A stretch of 8,675 nt of DNA, from positions 1 through 8,675 of the forward strand of contig JBBRPS010000437.1 in assembly GCA_038227745.1 (NCBI GenBank). Reading direction: 5' to 3'. This document shows, in pieces, positions 1-4,270 of this stretch. Position 1 is the stretch's first letter. Each line of letters opens with the position of its first letter. The translations under genes were made by a program, and so were the position numbers. Source of the DNA: DASPXY01 sp038227745 (GTDB taxonomy: Bacteria > Planctomycetota > Planctomycetia > Gemmatales > Gemmataceae). Under the pieces are notes generated by a model that saw nothing but the letters and a program-made list of their open reading frames with translations, ran no database searches and had not been told where the DNA came from.

Positions 1-176
1 ACCACTGGACGATCCAGAAGTCGAAGCGCGGCAACCGACCGGTGACGCGAATCGCGTTGCTGGAGGAACCGGCCCGGCTGGAGGAACTGGCGAGCATGTT
101 GCGCGGCGAATCGCGCGGCGAGACGACGCGCCAGGAGGCGGCGGCGATGCTGCAGGCGGCGCGGCGATGCTGGTAA
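1..176 (+). CDS. recN: DNA repair protein RecN, C-terminal end (partial)
   Basis: The reading frame enters from the left edge (first full codon at position 3) and ends at TAA 174-176, giving the last 57 residues. The order is HW-x-I-x-K, then RPVTRIALL, then RLEELASMLRGES, then a T-T-R-QEAAAML tail. This matches the C-terminus of RecN, the SMC-like ATPase that loads at double-strand breaks for recombinational repair; this end follows the Walker B/D-loop half and closes the ATPase head. The catalytic motifs lie outside the window. The 12-bp string GCGGCGATGCTG occurs at 141-152 and 161-172, the second time out of frame, so the last few residues (ARRCW) may reflect a small duplication. Family assignment rests on recall of the RecN tail. 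No downstream partner is evident; orphan genes and repeats follow. Confidence 0.72.
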   Translation, partial: HWTIQKSKRGNRPVTRIALLEEPARLEELASMLRGESRGETTRQEAAAMLQAARRCW

Positions 177-189
177 GATGCTGCCGGGT

Positions 190-273
190 CTCTACATCCG
201 CCTGCTGCTATGGTATTATCATTAACTCAGCGGGGCGAAAGTTGGTTGGCGACTGCCGAACCACTGCTTCGGC
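190..273 (+). repeat. Dispersed ~85-bp element, copy A (promoter-like, ends in a hairpin)
   Basis: Positions 190-258 match 1621-1690 (copy B) with six substitutions and one 1-nt gap over 70 columns. The copy ends in a hairpin: GCCGAA 255-260, loop CCACTGC 261-267, TTCGGC 268-273. In copy B the loop is the reverse complement (GCAGTGG). Each copy lies just upstream of an unrelated orphan gene, here 15 nt before the ATG at 288. It contains a -10-like TATTAT at 214-219, matched by TATTCT in copy B, so it could carry a promoter; that part is speculative. A frame open from 210 through the element is probably not translated. Confidence 0.75.
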
Positions 274-287
274 CTTGTGGAGGGGAG

Positions 288-569
288 ATGGGCTTCTTTC
301 TGCAAATCGAGGTTCATTCGTCGCTCCCGCTCACCGAGTTTCGTGAGCGGGTGATTGTCCCATTGCAGGAAGCTCTGGAACGAGAAGCGTTAGGCCGTCT
401 CCTCGATGATGAGCCGAAGGAGGATGATACTCCCGAAGGGGTGTACGAGTTGGCGCTTGAGGTCACCGATCAAGAACGTGCCCGCAAAGTAGTAGAACAG
501 GTGCTGAAGTCTGTGGATCGCCCGGCCGAGGAAGAAAGGGGACATTCATCTTTTCCACGATCTGAATAA
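288..569 (+). CDS. Hypothetical 93-residue acidic protein, 3' end overrun by a palindromic repeat
   Basis: I do not recognise the family. ATG 288 is preferred over the in-frame ATG at 210 because it follows a GGAGG at 279-283 and because 210-287 lies in repeat copy A. The protein begins MGFFLQIEVHSSLPL, followed by a predicted amphipathic helix (EFRERVIVPLQEALERE), an acidic linker (DDEPKEDDTPEG) and a beta-alpha stretch (VYELALEVTDQERARKVVEQVL). The layout suggests a small soluble alpha/beta protein, perhaps ferredoxin-like. The last 13 or so residues (from EEERG) and the stop codon are encoded by the left arm of the palindromic element at 528-715. The native C-terminus was therefore probably replaced. 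It could be a residual immunity- or antitoxin-like orphan, but nothing shows that directly. Confidence 0.55.
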   Translation: MGFFLQIEVHSSLPLTEFRERVIVPLQEALEREALGRLLDDEPKEDDTPEGVYELALEVTDQERARKVVEQVLKSVDRPAEEERGHSSFPRSE

Positions 570-715
570 GATGAATGTCCCGAATGGCACTTCCATGAGG
601 GTGGTGACCGCCGAAAAACAAGGACTTACGTCGATTCCCCGACCGAAAAATAAGGACTTACGTCGCGGAACCGGCCTCGTGGAAGTGCCATTCATGAATG
701 TCCCCTTTCTTCCTC
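528..715. repeat. Nested palindromic element with an internal direct repeat (MITE/REP-like)
   Basis: Outer arms 528-549 and 694-715 are a perfect 22-bp inverted repeat. A second arm pair, 582-600 with 675-693, matches 18 of 19. On the right the two arms are contiguous (675-715); on the left they are separated by 32 bp (550-581). That insert forms its own hairpin with the outer arm: GGGACATTCATCTT 539-552 against AAGATGAATGTCCC 568-581. The loop holds two 23-bp direct repeats, 611-633 and 643-665, differing at one base and spaced by 9 bp. No transposase is encoded. It overlaps the end of the upstream gene and ends 26 bp before the antitoxin start. A non-autonomous mobile palindrome is the likeliest reading. 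Confidence 0.75.
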
Positions 716-741
716 CGGTAAAATACTGGCGGAGGTGTCCA

Positions 742-960
742 ATGATCCAAACAGTCGAAGCGGTCGTCGATGCCGCCGGTCGGGTCCGGTTGCTCGGTGA
801 AATTCACATCACTGGCCCCCGGCGGGCGCTGGTGACGGTATTGGAAGAGCCGGCTGCGGTGCCGGGCGAGGCCGCGCTGCTGGCGGAAGCGGCCTTGGCG
901 GTGGACTGGTCTCGGCCGGAGGAGGACGCGGCGTGGTCACACCTACAGCCGGGGAAGTAG
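742..960 (+). CDS. Probable antitoxin of a PemK/MazF-type toxin-antitoxin pair
   Basis: A 72-residue protein that would neutralise the toxin encoded immediately downstream. ATG 742 follows GGAGGT at 731-736 with 5-nt spacing; the open frame continues upstream to 571 but lies inside the palindromic repeat and is rejected. The N-terminal half (MIQTVEAVVDAAGRVRLL, then GPRRALVTVLEE) looks like a compact beta-rich DNA-binding or dimerisation unit. The C-terminal half (LAEAALAVDWSRPEEDAAW) resembles the short acidic helix with which MazF-partner antitoxins embrace their toxin. The reading frame overlaps the toxin gene by 28 nt, typical of coupled pairs. A TAAAAT at 719-724 could be the -10 box; the pair would probably be autorepressed. 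The antitoxin role rests mainly on context and C-terminal pattern. Confidence 0.7.
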   Translation: MIQTVEAVVDAAGRVRLLGEIHITGPRRALVTVLEEPAAVPGEAALLAEAALAVDWSRPEEDAAWSHLQPGK

Positions 961-1277
961 TCCTGGTCCCGTTCCCGTTTTCAGACCTGTCGCAGTCGAA
1001 GGTCCGACCCGCCGTCTGCCTGGCCGACGCGGGCCGCGGAGATTGGGTCCTCTGCCAAATCACGAGTAGCCCATACGGGGACCCGGCGGCGGTGCCGCTG
1101 GACGCCCCCGATTTCGCATCGGGCGGGCTGCTGGTGGCCAGTTTCGCCCGGCCCGGCAAGCTGTTTACGGCTCACGCTGGGTTGATGGTTCGCTCGGTCG
1201 GTGTGCTCACCCCGGCCGCGTTCGCGCGGGTGCTGCCCGCGGTTGTGGCAGTACTCCAGCCGACCGCAGGCCCCTGA
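933..1277 (+). CDS. PemK/MazF-like mRNA interferase toxin
   Basis: A 114-residue protein starting at GTG 933, preceded by a GGAGGAGGA stretch at 918-926 inside the antitoxin gene. The N-terminus GEVVLVPFPFSDLSQSK followed by VRPAVCL is the signature of the PemK/MazF fold: beta strand, the FPFSD loop, then RPAV. Next come a strand GDWVLCQITS and a C-terminal region with AFARVLPAVVAVL. MazF-family toxins are cytosolic ribonucleases that cut mRNA at short sequences and arrest growth. Length is normal for the family (about 110-120 residues) and no frame disruption is seen, so the gene is probably intact. The 28-nt overlap with the antitoxin suggests translational coupling. Cleavage specificity cannot be read from the sequence. 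Confidence 0.85.
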   Translation: MVTPTAGEVVLVPFPFSDLSQSKVRPAVCLADAGRGDWVLCQITSSPYGDPAAVPLDAPDFASGGLLVASFARPGKLFTAHAGLMVRSVGVLTPAAFARVLPAVVAVLQPTAGP

Positions 1278-1311
1278 TGCCGGACGGCCAAGCACACCGG
1301 GCACGCCTCCG

Positions 1312-1344
1312 GATAGGTGAGGGGTAAGGAGAATCAACTCATGC
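1312..1344 (+). repeat. Stray copy of the DUF4058 gene leader and start codon
   Basis: This stretch, ending in ATGC at 1341-1344, is nearly identical to 3124-3157, which carries the ribosome-binding site and start of the DUF4058 gene. Differences are one missing G (GATAGG-TGAGG versus GATAGGGTGAGG) and one A/G change. AAGGAGAATCAACTCATGC is shared exactly. Here the ATG opens only a six-codon frame (MREILG, stop TGA 1359-1361), so the leader is detached from any long gene. It abuts the remains of a toxin gene. Confidence 0.75.
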
Positions 1345-1357
1345 GTGAGATCCTGGG

Positions 1358-1459
1358 ATGAGGCGATTACTCCTGCAATCGGCCGCCTTCGTGCGGGCAG
1401 CGCGGCAGCTGGTGAAGGAGCGTCCAGAGGCCGCCCCAATCCTTCAAGCGGCGTTATAG
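1358..1459 (+). pseudogene. N-terminal fragment of a RelE/YafQ-type toxin
   Basis: The frame from ATG 1358 encodes 33 residues, MRRLLLQSAAFVRAARQLVK then ERPEAAPILQAAL, and stops at TAG 1457-1459. The pattern resembles the start of RelE/YafQ-type mRNA interferases (first strand, then a basic F-x-R-x-x-R-x-L-x-K helix). Those toxins are about 90 residues long, so the catalytic C-terminal half is missing. The ATG overlaps the upstream six-codon frame as ATGA at 1358-1361, the coupling usual between antitoxin and toxin, which suggests the antitoxin body was deleted upstream. Downstream the sequence changes abruptly to a minus-strand remnant. Assignment from such a short piece is tentative. Confidence 0.45.
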
Positions 1460-1620
1460 CGGAACCGTTCCATTAGTTCCTCTAACAGGCTAATCGCATC
1501 CCAGGCAAGCGACCACGGATCATGATATTACAGGAACTTCTTGTCCAATTTCGCTATATCGGCAATGGCGCGGAAATAGAGCGCCAGTCGTGCCTTATCC
1601 GGCAGGCGTGCTGTAGGGGG
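1444..1620 (-). pseudogene. 3' remnant of an unrecognised gene with an internal in-frame stop
   Basis: Read on the minus strand, this stretch gives ARLPDKARLALYFRAIADIA then KLDKKFL, a TAA (1528-1530), then YHDPWSLAWDAISLLEELME followed by RFRYNAA and a TGA stop (1444-1446), all in one frame. The helical, amphipathic composition on both sides of the TAA looks like real protein and suggests one nonsense mutation. The upstream part is cut off near repeat copy B at 1621, which probably replaced the 5' portion. The family is unknown to me. Its last codons overlap the end of the plus-strand toxin fragment, so the deletion junction lies near 1444-1459. Confidence 0.45.
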
Positions 1621-1708
1621 CTCTACTTCCGCCTGCTGTTATGGTATTCTCATTGACTCAGCGGGGGCGACAGTTGGTGGGCGACTGCCGCATAAGCAGT
1701 GGTTCGGC
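1621..1708 (+). repeat. Dispersed ~85-bp element, copy B (hairpin loop inverted relative to copy A)
   Basis: This is the counterpart of 190-273, about 90% identical up to 1690. The terminal hairpin is GCCG 1687-1690, a CAT insert, AA, loop GCAGTGG 1696-1702, TTCGGC 1703-1708. The 11 bases AAGCAGTGGTT (1694-1704) are the exact reverse complement of AACCACTGCTT (259-269) in copy A. A -10-like TATTCT lies at 1645-1650. The next gene starts 20 bp after the hairpin. Confidence 0.75.
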
Positions 1709-1727
1709 GGCGCGATTGGGGGGTCCC

Positions 1728-2282
1728 ATGTCACACTTCACCCGAAAAATGTTGGGTCTTTGTCTGCCCGCTATTCTGGTATGGTCTGTTGATTGCACGC
1801 TGACGTTGTGCGGCCAGTCGGAGGCATATTGGGCGGGAAGTGGCGCTCGGCACACCGATGGGATCACCTCTCTGCACCAGTACCCGGCATCGGTCAACGA
1901 GGTTGCGCCGACATCCCGCTACCTGCTGACCTTGCACCCTCTGGCCTATGTCGCCGGAACAGTTCTGGCAATCTTGGTGCTCTGTACATTGATCATGCTA
2001 CTGCCGCCAACACTCGCCCTGATGACGTGCCTGGCGGCTACAATCGGCCATACTTGGGGCGCAACGACGTGGCTTTCTCGTTTTCAATACGGTTATCAAA
2101 TAGATAACGGCTTTTTTCTGCTCGTCGCAGTTATTCTTGCTGCGGGTATGCAGACGTGGTATGCGGAGGCTCGGCCCGAGTCGCTTGTGGCACCGCGTAT
2201 GCCCATTTACCTGCGCTGGCTGTTGATCGGGTTGTTGGCTGTTGTCCTGATTTATCTGTACCTTTGGCCTCGCCTTCGATGA
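1728..2282 (+). CDS. Hypothetical integral membrane protein, about five helices
   Basis: A 184-residue protein of unknown family. ATG 1728 follows a G-rich stretch (GGGGGG 1718-1723) that could act as a weak ribosome-binding site. The in-frame ATG at 1641 is rejected because it falls inside repeat copy B. Hydrophobic segments lie at about residues 8-28, 70-92, 93-115, 128-145 and 160-181. A polar loop at about 30-68 has the run SVNEVAPTSRYL and probably faces outside. The tail is PRLR, with positive charge after the last helix. Composition is less GC-rich than its neighbours, consistent with acquisition. The stop lies 10 bp upstream of an attC-like element, the arrangement expected of a cassette gene. 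No function can be assigned. Confidence 0.7.
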   Translation: MSHFTRKMLGLCLPAILVWSVDCTLTLCGQSEAYWAGSGARHTDGITSLHQYPASVNEVAPTSRYLLTLHPLAYVAGTVLAILVLCTLIMLLPPTLALMTCLAATIGHTWGATTWLSRFQYGYQIDNGFFLLVAVILAAGMQTWYAEARPESLVAPRMPIYLRWLLIGLLAVVLIYLYLWPRLR

Positions 2283-2292
2283 TGCAGTTCGC

Positions 2293-2389
2293 GCCGAACC
2301 AGTCGATGAAGTTGACCGGGCCGGGATCACGGCTTTTCGAGGTACAATGTCGTTGCAGCCGGCCCGGCAACTTATCTTTATCGTTAGGC
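2293..2389 (+). other. attC-like recombination element 1
   Basis: The outer boxes are GCCGAAC 2293-2299 and GTTAGGC 2383-2389, the latter fitting the integron consensus GTTRRRY. Inner arms pair over 15 bp: AAGTTGACCGGGCCGG 2309-2324 with CCGGCCCGGCAACTT 2359-2373, leaving one unpaired A at 2315, as in the strand-selecting extrahelical bases of attC sites. The central spacer is 34 bp and the whole 97 bp, within attC size range. It lies 10 bp after a stop codon and 28 bp before the next gene start. The outer left box departs from consensus at its fourth base. Recombination activity is inferred, not shown. Confidence 0.65.
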
Positions 2390-2417
2390 GGCAGGGGCTT
2401 ACGCGGAGGTGCGTCGG

Positions 2418-2801
2418 GTGGAGCGAGCGGCCGAGTGGTACGGACTGGTGACCTGCCTGGTCGTGGGCCTCTCCCACCTGCTCCACCCCCAGGCCTGGGC
2501 AGAGGTGTTCGCCGCGCTGCACCGGCTCGGCAAGCCGGGGGCGTTCGCCAATGGCGGCCTAAGTCTGGTGCCCGGCGCGGCGTTCGTAGCGGCCCACCCC
2601 GTCTGGTCCGGGCCGGCCGCGGCGCTGACGCTCTTCGGCTGGACACTGGTGCTCAAGGGGGCCATCTGTTTCCTGGCCCCGAACTTCGCCCTGCGGGGCA
2701 TGGGCAAGGCCGGGTCGGGCAAAGGCCGAGAGTTCGTGGCGGGGGGCTTGCTGCTACTCGCCGTCGCCGGCGTCCTGGGTTACGTACTATGGGCCGGTTA
2801 A
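2418..2801 (+). CDS. Small integral membrane protein, four predicted helices (cassette gene)
   Basis: A 127-residue protein of unknown family. GTG 2418 is favoured over the in-frame GTG 2409 because GGAGGT at 2405-2410 is correctly spaced only for 2418. Hydrophobic segments lie at about residues 6-22, 42-60, 65-87 and 106-126. A short His-containing turn (LSHLLHPQAW) follows helix 1, and a basic loop (RGMGKAGSGKGRE) separates helices 3 and 4 and is probably cytoplasmic. It sits between two attC-like elements, 28 bp after the right box of the first and 19 bp before the left box of the second, so it is organised like a promoterless integron cassette gene. The frame is intact. Nothing indicates a substrate or partner. 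Confidence 0.75.
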   Translation: MERAAEWYGLVTCLVVGLSHLLHPQAWAEVFAALHRLGKPGAFANGGLSLVPGAAFVAAHPVWSGPAAALTLFGWTLVLKGAICFLAPNFALRGMGKAGSGKGREFVAGGLLLLAVAGVLGYVLWAG

Positions 2802-2820
2802 GGTCATGGGCAGGGGAGCC

Positions 2821-3071
2821 GCCTAACCAAGCACTGGTGCGACACGAAGTTTCGTCGGTAGCTGCTACACTTTGACTCTCGAAATTGCTCGGGTAAGGCG
2901 CGTTGACCCATGCTTGAGCCGTATGCGAGGAAACCAGCAGGTACGGTTCTGAGGGGGCGGGGAGGCAGCAATGCCTCCTCGCTACCCGACCAGCCGACCG
3001 GGCCGGCATTCTCGCTTTCCGTGGTATGACGGCTACACGGCCGGCCCGGCGGCTGAACTGTGGCGTTCACC
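2821..3071 (+). other. attC-like recombination element 2, split by a group II intron remnant
   Basis: The left box GCCTAAC 2821-2827 is a perfect attC-type core. The right box GTTCACC 3065-3071 is degenerate. Inner arms are CAGCCGACCGGGCCGGC 2991-3007 and GCCGGCCCGGCGGCTG 3040-3055, 16 bp paired with one extrahelical A at 2997, the same position as in element 1. Without 2837-2990 the element is 97 bp with a 34-bp centre, exactly as element 1, and CCGGGCCGG begins at the same distance from the left box. About half of the central bases are also identical. The pair therefore belongs to one repeat family. Confidence 0.65.
2837..2990 (+). mobile_element. Group II intron remnant (5' end plus domains V and VI)
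   Basis: The segment begins GTGCGAC at 2837 and ends AC at 2990. Positions 2916-2949 form a 34-nt domain V: GAGCCGTA pairs with TACGGTTC, the catalytic AGC triad is at 2917-2919, and a GAAA tetraloop caps it. The distal stem has two mismatches, so it may be decaying. Domain VI follows, with GAGGCA 2962-2967, loop GCAA, TGCCTC 2972-2977, and a candidate branch-point A at 2984, seven nucleotides from the 3' end. Only about 79 nt precede domain V, against several hundred in a functional intron, and no reverse transcriptase is present. It cannot splice by itself as I read it. The boundaries are supported independently by the restored register of the flanking attC-like element. Confidence 0.75.
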
Positions 3072-3123
3072 ACGGGAAGTGGCTCCGCCGGTCCAAGCGG
3101 GCCACCGATCCGACCACTTTCCT

Positions 3124-3157
3124 GATAGGGTGAGGGATAAGGAGAATCAACTCATGC
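3124..3157 (+). promoter_or_regulatory. DUF4058 gene leader with ribosome-binding site
   Basis: AAGGAG at 3139-3144 lies 9 nt before ATG 3154 and decides the start over the longer open frame from 2971, which runs through the intron and attC-like element. The block recurs almost unchanged at 1312-1344, so it is a mobile or duplicated leader. No clear -35/-10 pair is visible upstream. Confidence 0.7.
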
Positions 3158-3894
3158 CGCTGCGCGACCATTTCCGCCCGCCGCTGGACGACCTGCGCCA
3201 TTGGGAAGGCTTTCACGCGACCTGGCCCGTGATGATGGTTGCGCTGCTGCGACAGAAGCTGCCCCGTCGTTATTTCGCCGAGCCGCGAGTCCATTCGGGG
3301 GCAAGTGCCGAGATCGACGTGGTGACTTTCGAGAACGAGGGCGAAGGTATTTTGGCGGCCGGGGACGGGAACGACAACGGTGGCGGCATCGCGACAGCAG
3401 TCTGGGCGCCGCCGCAGCCGACGCTTGCCGTCGTCACCGACCTGCCGACCCAGGACGTCTACGAGGTGCTGGTCTACGACGAGAAGCGCCGTTGCCGGCT
3501 CGTGGCCGCCGTCGAGATCGTCAGCCCGGCGAACAAGGACCGCCCGGAGCATCGGCGCGCCTTCGCCTCCAAGTGCGCCGGCTTGCTTCGGGAGCGCGTT
3601 TCGGTGGTCATCGTCGATGTGGTGACGACACGCACGCAGAACCTGTACGGGGAATTGCTCGACCTGATCGGGCATTCCGACCCGAGCCTGAGTCCCGAAC
3701 CGCCCCTGCTCTATGCCACCGCTTGCCGCCTGACGAAACGCGCGAACGAGTGGGTGTTGGAGGCGTGGGCGCAGTCACTGGACCTTGGGCGGCCCCTGCC
3801 GACGGTGCCGTTATGGCTCGCCGATGATCTCGCCGTGCCCCTGGAACTGGACGAGAGCTACGAACAGAGTTGCAGCATCCTGAACCTCCCCTGA
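3154..3894 (+). CDS. DUF4058 family protein
   Basis: A 246-residue soluble protein of unknown function. Family marks are the N-terminus MPLRDHFRPPL followed by WEGFH, the segment RRYFAEPRVHSG with the following AEIDVVTF, and the central VEIVSPANKDR (residues 120-130) followed by K140 and VSVVIVDVVT. These blocks are typical of DUF4058 proteins, which are often multicopy in planctomycetes and cyanobacteria. The E121...N127-K128...K140 arrangement on predicted strands recalls the PD-(D/E)XK nuclease-like core, but that is only an inference and no nuclease activity is established by this sequence. A Gly/Asp-rich loop at about residues 68-79 looks like a variable insertion. The frame is intact. 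It is preceded by the attC-like element and converges on the DUF6496 gene. Confidence 0.85.
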   Translation: MPLRDHFRPPLDDLRHWEGFHATWPVMMVALLRQKLPRRYFAEPRVHSGASAEIDVVTFENEGEGILAAGDGNDNGGGIATAVWAPPQPTLAVVTDLPTQDVYEVLVYDEKRRCRLVAAVEIVSPANKDRPEHRRAFASKCAGLLRERVSVVIVDVVTTRTQNLYGELLDLIGHSDPSLSPEPPLLYATACRLTKRANEWVLEAWAQSLDLGRPLPTVPLWLADDLAVPLELDESYEQSCSILNLP

Positions 3895-3934
3895 GCACGC
3901 GGCCAGGGAAAGCTCAAGGGAGCCAATGGACAAG

Positions 3935-3969
3935 CCCCGGAGGTGGCCGCCGGCGACTCTCCTCCGGGG
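3935..3969. terminator. Hairpin between convergent genes, possible bidirectional terminator
   Basis: CCCCGGAGG 3935-3943 pairs perfectly with CCTCCGGGG 3961-3969 around a 17-nt GC-rich loop. It lies between the converging DUF4058 (+) and DUF6496 (-) genes. There is no T-run on either side, so intrinsic termination would be weak. Confidence 0.4.
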
Positions 3970-3984
3970 ACCGGCGCCCGTCGG

Positions 3985-4179
3985 TCAGCTCTTCTTCGAC
4001 TTCGACCTGGAAGGGACCTTCGCGCCCTTCTTGCGCGCCTCCGACAGGCCGATGGCGACCGCCTGCTTCGGGTTGGTGACCTTCTTCTTCGACTTGCCAC
4101 TCTTCAATTTGCCCTCCTTGAACTCGTGCATGGCCTCCTTGACTTCCTTCTGCGCCGTGGGGCCGTATTTCCGGGTCAT
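3985..4179 (-). CDS. DUF6496 family small basic protein
   Basis: A 64-residue Lys-rich protein: MTRKYGPTAQKEVKEAMHEF, a KEGKLKSGKSKKKV segment, NPKQAVAIGLSEARKKGAK, then a Ser/Lys tail. The opening and the KQAVAIGLSEARKKG helix are characteristic of DUF6496, a small family of unknown function widespread in bacteria. A strong ribosome-binding site (GAGGAGG on the minus strand) precedes the ATG at 4179. The high positive charge suggests nucleic-acid binding, which is only an inference. It lies 91 bp downstream of the enolase-family gene on the same strand and may share its transcript. The frame appears complete. Confidence 0.85.
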   Translation of the reverse strand: MTRKYGPTAQKEVKEAMHEFKEGKLKSGKSKKKVTNPKQAVAIGLSEARKKGAKVPSRSKSKKS

Positions 4180-4270
4180 CGCGATTCCTCCTCGTAGTTC
4201 CGCGTGCGCCCCGAGACAACGCCCCCGGAGCCGCTGAAAGAATGAGGAGCAAATCGCGCGCCCGGCGCGT

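Noticed and set aside
210..287. Upstream in-frame start giving MVLSLTQRG... for the first orphan gene
   Set aside because: It lies in repeat copy A; the same reading (MVFSLTQRG...) appears in copy B before an unrelated gene, and the downstream ATG has a Shine-Dalgarno.
611..665. Two 23-bp direct repeats resembling a minimal CRISPR
   Set aside because: There are only two units with a 9-bp spacer, they sit in the loop of a palindromic element, and no cas genes are present.
2156..2875. Long plus-strand open frame (239 codons) across the membrane gene, attC-like element and cassette gene
   Set aside because: It overlaps two better-supported genes in other frames and reads through a structured repeat.
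2821..2899. Reading GCCTAAC...GTAAGGC (2821-2899) as a complete 79-bp attC site
   Set aside because: Arms partly pair, but alignment with element 1 shows that only 2821-2836 is element sequence and that 2837 onward is intron.
2971..3153. N-terminal extension of the DUF4058 gene
   Set aside because: It would translate the end of the intron remnant and the attC-like element; the family N-terminus and ribosome-binding site match ATG 3154.
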